Origin: Bacillota bacterium
Lineage (GTDB): Bacteria > Bacillota > Clostridia > Lachnospirales > Lachnospiraceae
Direction: 5' to 3'
Length of the DNA stretch: 49,198 nucleotides
Assembly (NCBI GenBank): GCA_023413555.1
Contig: JAEZPG010000042.1
Coordinates: 1 to 49,198 of the forward strand
In this document: piece by piece, positions 17,088 to 25,764 of the stretch
How positions within the stretch are numbered: position 1 is the first letter of the stretch
Layout of the letters: each line of letters opens with the position of its first letter
Position numbers and translations under genes: made by a program
The notes under the pieces: model-generated
The model's database searches: none
What the model was told of the DNA's origin: nothing
The model's input: the letters and a program-made list of their open reading frames with translations, nothing else

Positions 17088-17936
17088 ATGAGAGAAAACA
17101 AATTATATACACTTGGACTATATGAAAAAGCAATGCCAAGCGATTTAAGCTGGAAAGAAAAGCTAACAGCCGCAAAAGAGGCTGGATATGATTTTGTTGA
17201 GATGAGTATTGATGCATCTGAAGAAAAGATCTCCAGAGTATATATGAAGAAAGAAGAGAGACTGGAAATCATTAAAACCATGTACGATGTTGGTTTACCA
17301 ATAAAAACCATGAATGTAAGCGCATTGACTAAGTATTCATTAGGAGATGAGAACAAGGAGATATGTCAGCGTGGAATTCATATCTTAGAACATGCTATAG
17401 AGCTTGCAGATGATTTGGGTATTCATATTATTATGGTACCAGGATATGATATATATTATGGAGAATCTACATATAGCACGCAGCAAAGATTTATTAAAAA
17501 TCTAAAATATGGTGTAGAATTGGCTGCAAAACATAGTATTCTTCTTGAGCTGGAAACAATGGAGAATGATTTCATGAATACTGTATGGAAAGCCATGTAT
17601 TATGTTAACATGATTAAATCACCATATTTAGGGATATATCCGGATTCTGGAAATATTAAAAATGCAGCATCTTTACTAGGTTTAGAAGAAACACAGGATA
17701 TCATGAATGGTGCTGGTCACATCACTGCAGTGCACCTAAAGGAAACAAAGCTAGGTCAATATAGAGATCTAATGTATGGAGAGGGCTATGTGGATTTTCA
17801 GAAAGTAATAAGTGCGGCTTGGAAGATTGGCGTAAGGAAATATGTTACAGAATTCTGGTATCAAGGTAATAAGAACTGGAAGGATGATTTAGAGCGTGCT
17901 TGCAGCATAATGACTAAGATACTGGATGTTCAATAG
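17088..17936 (+). CDS. ulaE: L-ribulose-5-phosphate (L-xylulose-5-P) 3-epimerase
   Basis: A 282-residue TIM-barrel enzyme of the UlaE/SgbU family: LGLYEKAMPSDLSWKEKL, GYDFVEMSIDASEEK, LGIHIIMVPGYDIYYGE, LELETMENDFMNTV with a metal Glu, GIYPDSGNIKNAA with Asp, TAVHLKETKLGQYRD with His and VTEFWYQG with Glu. It interconverts L-xylulose-5-P and L-ribulose-5-P, linking the kinase (4911-6452) to the 4-epimerase (3544-4236). Last gene of the rightward operon; GAGGT site 8 bases before ATG. Confidence 0.92.
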   Translation: MRENKLYTLGLYEKAMPSDLSWKEKLTAAKEAGYDFVEMSIDASEEKISRVYMKKEERLEIIKTMYDVGLPIKTMNVSALTKYSLGDENKEICQRGIHILEHAIELADDLGIHIIMVPGYDIYYGESTYSTQQRFIKNLKYGVELAAKHSILLELETMENDFMNTVWKAMYYVNMIKSPYLGIYPDSGNIKNAASLLGLEETQDIMNGAGHITAVHLKETKLGQYRDLMYGEGYVDFQKVISAAWKIGVRKYVTEFWYQGNKNWKDDLERACSIMTKILDVQ

Positions 17937-17960
17937 TAGGAATCATTGTGCTAGAATAAA

Positions 17961-17993
17961 ACCAAAGCGTTTCTTAAAGATTTGGGTCTTTTT
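17961..17993 (+). terminator. Probable terminator of the rightward pentose operon
   Basis: ACCAAA (17961-17966) can pair with TTTGGGT (17981-17987) with one bulge and is followed by CTTTTT. The stem is short. Confidence 0.4.
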
Positions 17994-18056
17994 GATGACG
18001 GTTGCATACCAGTTTTGAGACCAATGTCTATACAATTTTTATCATCGTTAGAAAAA

Positions 18057-18064
18057 TTGCGCAA
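18057..18064. promoter_or_regulatory. TTGCGCAA palindrome upstream of the LacI-fusion gene
   Basis: An AAATTGCGCAAA-type site 18 bp before the -35 box. The same word occurs at 20722-20729 and as TTACGCAA at 20954-20961 before the next operon, so it is a candidate operator of the LacI-fusion protein. Confidence 0.4.
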
Positions 18065-18081
18065 AAGTTTACCAAATGCAA

Positions 18082-18110
18082 TTGACGAATAGAAAAAGGC
18101 GTAATATACT
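18082..18110 (+). promoter_or_regulatory. Promoter of the LacI-fusion gene
   Basis: TTGACG (18082-18087), 17-bp spacer, TATACT (18105-18110), about 80 bp before the start codon. Confidence 0.65.
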
Positions 18111-18191
18111 TGACTATGAGAATATAAAATTAATTTATAATAGGAAAATTTGATAAGAATTTATATAAATTAAAGATAAGGGGAGTGCGGT

Positions 18192-20222
18192 ATGGCTACA
18201 ATCAATGACATAGCAAAAATGGCTGGAGTTTCGGCAGCGACGGTGTCACATGTGGTGAACAATACTAGATATGTAAGCCCGGAACTTCGAGAAAAAGTGG
18301 AAAAAGCAATTAAAGATGTAGATGTTCTACCAAATTTTGTGATACGTAAGAGAAGCCGTAAACACATAACAGATAAAAATTGTCCAGAGTTCATTCTTTT
18401 CTTGGTAAATGGCGCACAGAATCCGTATAGAATCGAATTAGAAAAATGGCTTAATAATATTTTGGCTGAGAAGGAGCAGTTGCTTCTGACATTAGATGTT
18501 GGAGGAAAGGGCAAGGTAGAACTTCTGGAACAAATGTTGCTACAGAATGAAAAACTTCTTGGCATCATTATTTCATTAGATGTCTGTAGTGGAAAAGAAC
18601 AAGAATTTTTGAAGAAGTTTGATGTGCCTAAGGTTGTAATTGGAAACAGGATTGAAGGACTCGATTGTGCTAGAGTAATGTCTTCCAATTTTGATGGAGC
18701 GTATAACGCTACGGTCCATTTGATTCGTAGTGGTCACGAGAATATAGCCATGATTTGTGGTGATAGTCACTCAGAAGCTAATATGGATAGGATAGCCGGC
18801 TTTTTGAAGGCATTAAAAGATAATGGTATTACTATTCCGGATGAATATATAGCTACAGATGCTAAGACTGATTCGGATGTTTTTGGAGTAATGCATAATT
18901 TTCTACGCTGTAAGGAAGTGCCAACGGCAGTGTTTGTGGCTAATTATAAGACTGTTCTGTCAACGTTTAGTTATATAGAAAAAAATAGCATAGAGTGCCC
19001 ACGAGATATATCAGTGGTTGGATTTAATGATTTTCCATATGCATCATTGATGAATCCGCCTGTTACCACTATTCGGCAGGAAATGAAGGGATTGTGCGAA
19101 AATGCAGTACAATTAATAATGGAATACATTGAAAAGAACAGAGAAGGAAAATGGGATGAAACGAAAGACGGAAAAAGGATCATTGAGGTGCCTACAGAGC
19201 TGTGCGTGAGAGGTTCTACTTGTGGGATTGGAAGAGGACCTTTTGGAGAGAAGGCAGCAGATATAAGTGAACTTCAACTTTCAGAGGAAGACATGCAAAT
19301 GTGTCGTAAAGGCAATTTTAAGGCTGCAATTTCATTTCACTACTCAGGGAAATCATGGATGCGCCTGCATGAACAAGGGATACGAAGTGTTTTTGATAAG
19401 CTTAATATCTCTCTGATTGCAATTACGGATGCTAACTTTGACCCTGAGCTTCAGAATAAGCAGTTGCAGAGTCTTATGATGCTAGAACCGGATGTGCTGC
19501 TATCTGTTCCTACTGATAATAAGAAGACAGCATCTACTTACAAAGAAATTGCTAGAACAGGGATGAAACAGATTTTTATCTCCAATATACCGGAGGGGAT
19601 TACTAGAGAAGAATATGCTACTTGTGTATCGGTGAATGAAAGATCCAATGGACGAAACATTGGCCGTGGACTGGGAGAATATATGAGGCGTACAAAAAAG
19701 ACGAAGATAGGAATGCTTAAGCACCGCGCGGATTTCTATACCACAAATCAGCGTGATTTGGCAGGAGAACAAATTCTTACGGAAGAGTACCCAGAGCTGA
19801 ATATTTGTTCGGTTGAATATTTTGATACAGAGGCTGATGCCTATGAAGCTACAATGCAAATGATGAGAAACCATCCGGAAATTGCGGGAATCTATGTTAC
19901 ATGGGAAGGCCCAGCCAAATATGTTATGAGTGCTCTTGCAGAGTTAGAAAGACAGGATGTGGCAGTATCCACAGGAGATTTGGAATATAATATGGCATTG
20001 AGTATGGCAAAGGGTGGAATGATTAAGGCGGTCAGTGCTCAGTGCCCATACGAACAAGGTCAGGCTCTTGCTCTGAGTGCGGCTAATGTGCTAATTGGGA
20101 AACAGATTCCTTCCTATATAGGTGTAGAGCCTATTTATGTGGTTAAAGAAAATCTGTGCAAGGCATGGCAGAAAGTCTATAAAGAAGATGTACCTGAGCG
20201 GTTGGCAGAAATTTTAGAGTAA
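18192..20222 (+). CDS. LacI family regulator fused to an extra sugar-binding (RbsB-type) domain
   Basis: A 676-residue protein, twice the usual LacI length. Residues 1-22 are the LacI helix-turn-helix (TINDIAKMAGVSAATVSHVV) and about 65-345 its normal sensor domain, ending in the VVGFNDFPYASLMNPPVTTIRQ region and a CVRGST terminus. Residues 351-676 are a second complete periplasmic-binding-type domain that aligns over its full length with residues 80-405 of the ABC receptor at 21887: compare KAAISFHYSGKSW/KAAIVMHYGGNDW, ITDANF/VTDANF, VPTDNKKTA/IPTDATATA and FYTTNQRD/FFVTNQRD. No signal peptide is present, so it stays in the cytoplasm. It probably senses the imported ligand with both domains and controls this locus. 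GGGGAG site before ATG. Confidence 0.92.
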   Translation: MATINDIAKMAGVSAATVSHVVNNTRYVSPELREKVEKAIKDVDVLPNFVIRKRSRKHITDKNCPEFILFLVNGAQNPYRIELEKWLNNILAEKEQLLLTLDVGGKGKVELLEQMLLQNEKLLGIIISLDVCSGKEQEFLKKFDVPKVVIGNRIEGLDCARVMSSNFDGAYNATVHLIRSGHENIAMICGDSHSEANMDRIAGFLKALKDNGITIPDEYIATDAKTDSDVFGVMHNFLRCKEVPTAVFVANYKTVLSTFSYIEKNSIECPRDISVVGFNDFPYASLMNPPVTTIRQEMKGLCENAVQLIMEYIEKNREGKWDETKDGKRIIEVPTELCVRGSTCGIGRGPFGEKAADISELQLSEEDMQMCRKGNFKAAISFHYSGKSWMRLHEQGIRSVFDKLNISLIAITDANFDPELQNKQLQSLMMLEPDVLLSVPTDNKKTASTYKEIARTGMKQIFISNIPEGITREEYATCVSVNERSNGRNIGRGLGEYMRRTKKTKIGMLKHRADFYTTNQRDLAGEQILTEEYPELNICSVEYFDTEADAYEATMQMMRNHPEIAGIYVTWEGPAKYVMSALAELERQDVAVSTGDLEYNMALSMAKGGMIKAVSAQCPYEQGQALALSAANVLIGKQIPSYIGVEPIYVVKENLCKAWQKVYKEDVPERLAEILE

Positions 20223-20602
20223 GTATTTAAAGGAAGATAGATTACAGGCTCTATGTCAGATGATGGGGAGAAGCTGTGTGCATTGCACTTGTACCAATAT
20301 TGACATTAGAGCTTTTCAAGTATAGGAGATATATGTATGTTCTAAGACATGACATATAAACGTTCCAGAGGTTGTCTTTATATGAGTGTTGTTGTGTACA
20401 GTAAAGTATGCTTATTCTAAATCTATTGATGTTTCAGCTCCCTATTAGATTTAGCGAATTCACATAATGTGGTTACTGAAGAACGGGGATATTTGCCTGG
20501 AAAGTTTGATGTAAACGAATTACTATAGCCGGATCAAAATTAGATATCCTTTTCAAAAAAACTTCAATATCTAAATAAGCTATATTTATATTGAATTAAT
20601 GC
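20223..20602. other. Non-coding stretch after the LacI-fusion gene
   Basis: Nearly 400 bp without a plausible gene, ending at the terminator at 20603. A small imperfect hairpin TATATGT..ACATATA occurs at about 20331-20358. Nothing else recognised. Confidence 0.5.
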
Positions 20603-20647
20603 ACCTCCCAGTGAATGTTTTAGAATACATTTACTGGGAGGTTTTTT
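20603..20647 (+). terminator. Rho-independent terminator
   Basis: ACCTCCCAGT (20603-20612) pairs with ACTGGGAGGT (20633-20642), extended inward by AATGT/ACATT, and runs into TTTTTT. Strong, but 380 bp after the stop codon of the LacI-fusion gene. Confidence 0.85.
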
Positions 20648-20721
20648 AATGGAAAGGGAAAACTAGAGCATCTATACCATAATATAACAATAGACACATT
20701 CCTTTTTTATTCTTACATAAA

Positions 20722-20729
20722 TTGCGCAA
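20722..20729. promoter_or_regulatory. TTGCGCAA operator candidate
   Basis: AAATTGCGCAAATTT, the same core as at 18057, in the gap before the second sugar operon and about 180 bp upstream of its promoter. A distant second site would suit looping by a LacI-type tetramer. Confidence 0.4.
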
Positions 20730-20907
20730 ATTTAATAAAATATATTTCTATATCATTAGAAAAGCAGGATAGGAAGAGTAAAAAAAAGAAATTAGAAGAA
20801 TTATGCATATTAGTATCGACAGAATTTAGTTTGAATGGTAAAATATACAAAAATAATGTACAAAATTTATATATAATGACGAAAAAAATATGTGTTTATT
20901 GTTTTTA

Positions 20908-20936
20908 TTGACAAAAAAACATTCCGATGATAAGAT
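20908..20936 (+). promoter_or_regulatory. Promoter of the second sugar operon
   Basis: TTGACA (20908-20913), 17-bp spacer, TAAGAT (20931-20936), about 75 bp before the TIM-barrel gene. Confidence 0.7.
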
Positions 20937-20953
20937 AAAATCACAGAAAAAAA

Positions 20954-20961
20954 TTACGCAA
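20954..20961. promoter_or_regulatory. TTACGCAA operator candidate near the transcription start
   Basis: AAATTACGCAAA lies about 18 bp after the -10 box, a repressing position, and differs by one base from the two TTGCGCAA sites. Confidence 0.4.
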
Positions 20962-21011
20962 ATATAGAAAAACAAACAGAAAAATTTTCTTAGCTTACAA
21001 GGAGGAATAGA

Positions 21012-21824
21012 ATGAGAATAGGGTATATGACAAATGGCTTTGGTCCTTTGGTAGGAAGCGGAGGAGGAGTTACAAGTGTAAAAGATATTCGCTATCTGAC
21101 AATGTGTGACGATGAAGATGTTTTGAGAAAAATAACAGATGTTGGTTTCCACAGTATAGAAGTGTTAGAAGGAAATTTGACAAAATATGAAGACAATCTT
21201 CAAGAATTAAAGGATATGTTGAATAAGTATGGAGCAGATATGATGAGTGTATGTGTGGGTGGAAACTTTATTTATACAGATGCACTTGAAGATGAACTGT
21301 TTCACATGGAATATGTTGCAAAGATGGCAAAGGAGATAGGGGTATCATACTTTGTTCTGTGTGGTGGAGCAATTCGCGGTAAAGGGATACAACCTAGTGA
21401 CTGTGACCTTTTGGCAAAGGGACTGGATGAGGTACAGAAGATTACGAAGAAATATGACTTGACAGCATGTTTTCATCCACATCTTGGATCTATTGCAGAA
21501 AAGCCAGAGGAAATTGATAGACTATTTGAAAAGACAGACATTGCAATCTGTCCGGATTTGGCACATTTGCAGGCTGGAGGCTATGATCCTTTAGAGTTTG
21601 TTAAAAAGTATTACGATAGGATTGCATTTATCCATTTGAAAGATTTGAATACTAATGGATTTGCACCTCTTGGCACCGGATGCGTCGATAATAAGGGAGT
21701 TATTGAATATGTGAAGGGAAGAGGATATCAGGGAGACTGGTTGGTAGAGGTTGACGGCTACGAGGGAGATCCTTTGGAAGCCTGTAAGATATCTTATGAG
21801 TATTTAAAAGGATTGCTTATTTAA
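21012..21824 (+). CDS. Sugar phosphate isomerase/epimerase family TIM barrel, IolE-like
   Basis: A 270-residue xylose-isomerase-like TIM barrel (AP_endonuc_2 family). Metal-site stretches are visible: FHSIEVLEGNL, FHPHLGSIAE, ICPDLAHLQAGG, FIHLKDLN and WLVEVDGYEGDP. The overall pattern is closest to inosose dehydratase IolE and similar dehydratases/epimerases. First gene of the second sugar operon, before the ABC receptor, with AAGGAGG 8 bases before ATG. It may dehydrate or epimerise a keto-sugar or inosose; the substrate is unknown. Confidence 0.85.
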   Translation: MRIGYMTNGFGPLVGSGGGVTSVKDIRYLTMCDDEDVLRKITDVGFHSIEVLEGNLTKYEDNLQELKDMLNKYGADMMSVCVGGNFIYTDALEDELFHMEYVAKMAKEIGVSYFVLCGGAIRGKGIQPSDCDLLAKGLDEVQKITKKYDLTACFHPHLGSIAEKPEEIDRLFEKTDIAICPDLAHLQAGGYDPLEFVKKYYDRIAFIHLKDLNTNGFAPLGTGCVDNKGVIEYVKGRGYQGDWLVEVDGYEGDPLEACKISYEYLKGLLI

Positions 21825-21886
21825 ATTTACATAAATGAGTAATGAGTATGTTTAACAAAGGATGTTCTGAAAGGAGAAACTAAAGA

Positions 21887-23104
21887 ATGAAAAAGAAACT
21901 AGTAGCGGTATTAATGGTGTTGACTATGATGCTCAGCATGATGTCATGCACAAGTAACACATCTGAGAAGGATAGCACTCCTAATAAGGAAACGCCAAGT
22001 AGTAGTGCAGTTGCAACGAGTGAGACAAATTCTAAGGCACCAGAAACTACTGTACCAGAAACTAATGTACCAGAAACTACTGTACCAGATGATTCACAAG
22101 CCGAGATTTATGCTAAAGGACCAAATGGCGAGACTGCCGTAAGTGCATCTACACTTGGACTTACTGATGAAGAGATTAATAAGGTAAAAGAGGGCAAGTA
22201 TAAAGCGGCTATCGTTATGCATTATGGTGGAAATGATTGGGCGACTGCACAAATTGATGGTTTGAAAGCAACCTTTGAAGAACTTGGAATTGAAGTGGTT
22301 GCAGTAACGGATGCGAACTTTTCAGCAGAGAAGCAAGTTTCTAATATTGAAACAGTTATGGCTCAAAAACCGGACATCATTGTAAGTATACCAACAGATG
22401 CAACAGCCACAGCAGATGCTTATAAGACAGCAGCTGAAGCGGGGATTAAACTAGTGTTTATGGACAATGTACCTGCCGGTATGACAGCAGGAAAGGATTA
22501 TGTTAGCTGTGTATCTGCAGATAATTATGGAAATGGATGTATTGCAGCAGATATTCTTGGTGAATCCTTGAACGGAGAAGGCCAGATTGCAATGGTATAT
22601 TATGATGCGGATTTCTTTGTTACAAATCAGAGAGATCAAGGGTTCCGCGATCAAATAGCAAAGAAATTTCCGAACATTGAAATTGTTTCAGAGCAGGGAT
22701 TCACTAAAGAAAATGGATGTTCTGAGCAGGGAGATGCAATCCTGACACAGTATCCTAATATTGCTGGTATTTATGCAAGTTGGGATATACCAATGGAAGG
22801 AGTGCTATCCTCTGTACGTGCAGCTGGTAAGGAAGGAAAAATTAAATTAGCAACAATTGACCTTGGTAACAATATTGCAAAGGAAATCGCAAATGGTACG
22901 GTAGCTGGGCTTGGAGCACAGATGCCTTATGATCAGGGTGTTGCTGAAGCAACTCTTGCGGCTATGTCCCTTCTAGGCAAAGAATGCCCTGCTTATGTGG
23001 CAGTGCCTGCCAAGAGAGTAGATTCCACAAATGTACTTGAGACATATGAAGATGTATATCATATTACAGCTCCAGATTGGCTGAAGGAAGCAGCAGGAAA
23101 ATAA
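21887..23104 (+). CDS. Sugar ABC transporter substrate-binding lipoprotein, paralogue of the regulator's C-terminal domain
   Basis: A 405-residue lipoprotein. The signal peptide ends in MMSC with Cys21. Residues 22-75 are a low-complexity Ser/Thr/Pro linker with PETTVPETNVPETTVP repeats that would span the wall. Residues 80-405 are an RbsB-type receptor with VTDANFSAEKQ, IIVSIPTDATATAD, VSCVSADNYGNG and FFVTNQRDQGF, homologous over its full length to residues 351-676 of the LacI-fusion protein at 18192. AAGGAG site before ATG. It is followed by an intercistronic hairpin. Confidence 0.93.
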   Translation: MKKKLVAVLMVLTMMLSMMSCTSNTSEKDSTPNKETPSSSAVATSETNSKAPETTVPETNVPETTVPDDSQAEIYAKGPNGETAVSASTLGLTDEEINKVKEGKYKAAIVMHYGGNDWATAQIDGLKATFEELGIEVVAVTDANFSAEKQVSNIETVMAQKPDIIVSIPTDATATADAYKTAAEAGIKLVFMDNVPAGMTAGKDYVSCVSADNYGNGCIAADILGESLNGEGQIAMVYYDADFFVTNQRDQGFRDQIAKKFPNIEIVSEQGFTKENGCSEQGDAILTQYPNIAGIYASWDIPMEGVLSSVRAAGKEGKIKLATIDLGNNIAKEIANGTVAGLGAQMPYDQGVAEATLAAMSLLGKECPAYVAVPAKRVDSTNVLETYEDVYHITAPDWLKEAAGK

Positions 23105-23156
23105 TGACAGTGGAAGGCAGTAGACTTTGGGAAAAAGATATCTGCCGTCAGAAAAA

Positions 23157-23192
23157 ATACCGTGGTCTGTTCCAAGAGCAGACCACCGGTAT
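23157..23192 (+). terminator. Intercistronic hairpin after the receptor gene
   Basis: ATACCG-TGGTCTG (23157-23169) pairs with CAGACCA-C-CGGTAT (23179-23192), 13 bp with a one-base bulge. There is no T-tract, so it is more likely an RNA-processing or stability element than a terminator. It argues against the ATPase gene starting upstream at TTG 23127. Confidence 0.65.
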
Positions 23193-23210
23193 CTATGGAT
23201 GGTGAAAAAG

Positions 23211-24713
23211 ATGAATCAGAATATATTAGAAATGAAAGGGATTAATAAAGCTTTCGGGGATGCCAAGGTATTGAAAAATGTTCGATTTGAACTTCAAAAA
23301 GGCGAAGTACATGCATTGGTAGGAGGGAACGGAGCTGGAAAGTCTACACTAATGAAAATAATGACTGGTGTCTATACCAAGGATTCTGGTGAAATGCGAA
23401 TCAATGGAGAGGTGATAGACATAAATGAGCCCTCGGATGCGAAAAAGAATGGGATTGCCATGATATTTCAGGAAATGTCTCTGATTCAAACTTTGACGGT
23501 GGCAGAAAATATTTTTTTGGGATCAGAGATTATAAAAAATGGATTTCGTGATGAAAAGGCTATGAAAAAGAAGGCGGAAGAGGTGCTAAAATCTCTTGGC
23601 ATTGATGTGGAACCAACCACGAGGGTATCGGAGTTGAGCGTCGGTATGAGTCAAATGGTTGAGATCGCAAAAGCAGTGTCAAGGAATGCAAAAATTTTGG
23701 TGTTCGATGAGCCTTCGGCAGCCTTGTCGGATTCAGAAACAGTAAAATTGTTTGAGTTGATTCGTCGATTGAAGAAGGAAGGCGTTTCTATGGTCTATAT
23801 TTCTCATCGAATGAATGAAATACTAGAGAATTGTGATCGGGTTACCGTCCTAAGAGACGGTCAGTATGTGGCGACGGAGATAATAGAGAATCTGACGCTT
23901 GAAAAGATAGTTGCGCTTATGATGGGTGGCGAAAAAGCAGAAAATAAATTTGTATGGATGCCTCGTACATATGATGAAACGGCGGCTGATGTCCTTACGG
24001 TTAAGCATTTAAAAGTAGATGATAAGGTAAGCGATATTAGTTTTTCTTTGAAACCAGGAGAAATACTTGGGTTTGCTGGACTTATGGGAAGTGGAAGGAC
24101 AGAAATCATGGAAACGCTGTTCGGGATACGCAAGAGACTGGGCGGAACTGTCCACCTCAATGGAGAGGAAATTAATATAAAAAGTTCTGCAGATGCAGTA
24201 AAAAAAGGCATCGCCTTAATTCCGGAGGACCGAAGAAAGGAAGGCTTGGTTTTAAGTCATACCATTCGTGATAATGTGATTCTTCCGATTGCGTCTAGAT
24301 TAACAAAGAAAAAAATAATGAATGATGATAAACAGGCAGACCAAATCGTTTGCAATAATATAAAGGATCTAAATATAGTAGCTGAAAACATGGACCAGCA
24401 GATCGGCCTACTTTCGGGGGGGAATCAACAGAAGGTTGTAATTGCGAAATGGCTGAATTCAAATCCGAAAGTCATGATGTTGGATGAGCCAACGGCGGGA
24501 GTGGATATCGGAGCAAAAGGGGAGATTATTCAAATCGTCCGGAAATTTGCGGACAGAGGGGGCAGTGTATTGTTTGCCTCTTCGGAGCTAGCAGAAATGA
24601 TGGCGGTCTGTGACAAGATTATTACGATTTATGACGGGCACATCACAGGTGAAATCAAGCGAAGTGAAATTAAGACAGAGGAGGAATTGCAACATGCAAT
24701 CCAAAGGAAATAA
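23211..24713 (+). CDS. Sugar ABC transporter ATP-binding protein, RbsA type
   Basis: A 500-residue double ATPase. First-half Walker A GGNGAGKST, signature region ELSVGMSQMVEIAKAV and Walker B ILVFDEPSAALS; second-half GLMGSGRTE, SGGNQQKVVIAKW and MMLDEPTAGVDIGAKGE. The ATG at 23211 (MNQNILEMKGINKAF) is chosen because family alignment starts there; the ribosome site (GGATGG) is weak. An in-frame ATG at 23199 is possible. The frame is open back to TTG 23127, but that part would span the hairpin. The gene overlaps the permease gene by 20 bp. Confidence 0.92.
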   Translation: MNQNILEMKGINKAFGDAKVLKNVRFELQKGEVHALVGGNGAGKSTLMKIMTGVYTKDSGEMRINGEVIDINEPSDAKKNGIAMIFQEMSLIQTLTVAENIFLGSEIIKNGFRDEKAMKKKAEEVLKSLGIDVEPTTRVSELSVGMSQMVEIAKAVSRNAKILVFDEPSAALSDSETVKLFELIRRLKKEGVSMVYISHRMNEILENCDRVTVLRDGQYVATEIIENLTLEKIVALMMGGEKAENKFVWMPRTYDETAADVLTVKHLKVDDKVSDISFSLKPGEILGFAGLMGSGRTEIMETLFGIRKRLGGTVHLNGEEINIKSSADAVKKGIALIPEDRRKEGLVLSHTIRDNVILPIASRLTKKKIMNDDKQADQIVCNNIKDLNIVAENMDQQIGLLSGGNQQKVVIAKWLNSNPKVMMLDEPTAGVDIGAKGEIIQIVRKFADRGGSVLFASSELAEMMAVCDKIITIYDGHITGEIKRSEIKTEEELQHAIQRK

Positions 24714-25656
24714 GAAAAAAGTACAACTCAGCAAATATATGGTATATGTAGTATTAGCTGCGGTGTTTGCATTTTTTGCAATTGCATTACATGATAAAGG
24801 ATTTACAAGTACTGATAATCTGTTGAACATCCTTAGACAGACCGCTATGGTTTCTGTTATGGCAGTTGCAGGAGTATTTGTTCTGGGGGCAGGACAAATT
24901 GATCTGACGGTGGGCTCCAATGCGGCTATGAGTGGTATGCTGGCAGCGTTAATTATTCAATATACAAATAGTATCTTACTCGCACTCATTGTATCTATTT
25001 TATTTGGTATTGCAGTTGGTGCAATAAATGGACTTCTTGTTACCAGGCTGAAACTTCCAGCTTTTCTTGCAACATTGGGTGTCATGCAAGTGGTTCGAGG
25101 GGCGGCTATGTGGATAACTAACACGGCTGCAGTGCCTATCGGAAATAAAACGTTTAATCAGATTTTTGGTACAGGGTACATAGGACCGATTTCTGTACTG
25201 ATTATTTGGACTATTGTATTTTATATTGTTGGCTATATTGTATTTAACAAGACACCGTTTGGAAAACATACGTTAGCTACCGGTGGAAATGAATTGGCGG
25301 CAGGTTATTCGGGAATCAAGATTAAAAGGATTAAAATGTATGTATTTATGCTTTCTGGCGCATTGTCAGCCTTTGCAGGAATTCTCTATGCGGGACGTAT
25401 GCAGTCGGGACGTTATTCCTTTGGAGATGGTGATGAGATGTCTGTAATTGCCGCTGTAGTTCTGGGTGGTGCAGCTATGTCTGGCGGTACTGGATCCATG
25501 ATTGGAGCACTGGCTGGGTCAGTTCTTATGGGTATGATCAGTAATGCATTGATTTTGGCAGGTCTCTCATCTGCTCAGCAGAAAATGGTCAATGGAGCTA
25601 TTATTATTTTGGCTGTAGCAATGAGCAACCTGGCACAGAAAAAAAAGAAAAACTAA
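24694..25656 (+). CDS. Sugar ABC transporter permease, RbsC family
   Basis: A 320-residue permease with multiple membrane segments and GAINGLLVTRLKLPAFLATLGV. Start 24694 has AGAGGAGGA 8 bases upstream; the earlier ATG at 24610 lies deep in the ATPase gene. Only one permease is encoded in this system, so it should work as a homodimer. Confidence 0.93.
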   Translation: MQSKGNKKKVQLSKYMVYVVLAAVFAFFAIALHDKGFTSTDNLLNILRQTAMVSVMAVAGVFVLGAGQIDLTVGSNAAMSGMLAALIIQYTNSILLALIVSILFGIAVGAINGLLVTRLKLPAFLATLGVMQVVRGAAMWITNTAAVPIGNKTFNQIFGTGYIGPISVLIIWTIVFYIVGYIVFNKTPFGKHTLATGGNELAAGYSGIKIKRIKMYVFMLSGALSAFAGILYAGRMQSGRYSFGDGDEMSVIAAVVLGGAAMSGGTGSMIGALAGSVLMGMISNALILAGLSSAQQKMVNGAIIILAVAMSNLAQKKKKN

Positions 25657-25672
25657 ATTATCTAAGTAAGAC

Positions 25673-25709
25673 ATGCAGGGGCAATCGGTTGTTCAGGATG
25701 ACCCTGCAT
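25673..25709 (+). terminator. Intercistronic hairpin after the permease gene
   Basis: ATGCAGGG (25673-25680) pairs perfectly with CCCTGCAT (25702-25709) around a 21-base loop. No T-tract follows (TTAAAAAAG). Probably an attenuating or stabilising element separating transport genes from the dehydrogenase/TIM genes. Confidence 0.55.
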
Positions 25710-25764
25710 TAAAAAAGAAACATATAAAAATTTAACTAAATTTTAGTAGATGGAGGTAATTTGT

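Noticed and set aside
23127..23210. TTG start for the second RbsA-type ATPase
   Set aside because: The extra 28 residues have no counterpart in the family and would span an intercistronic hairpin.
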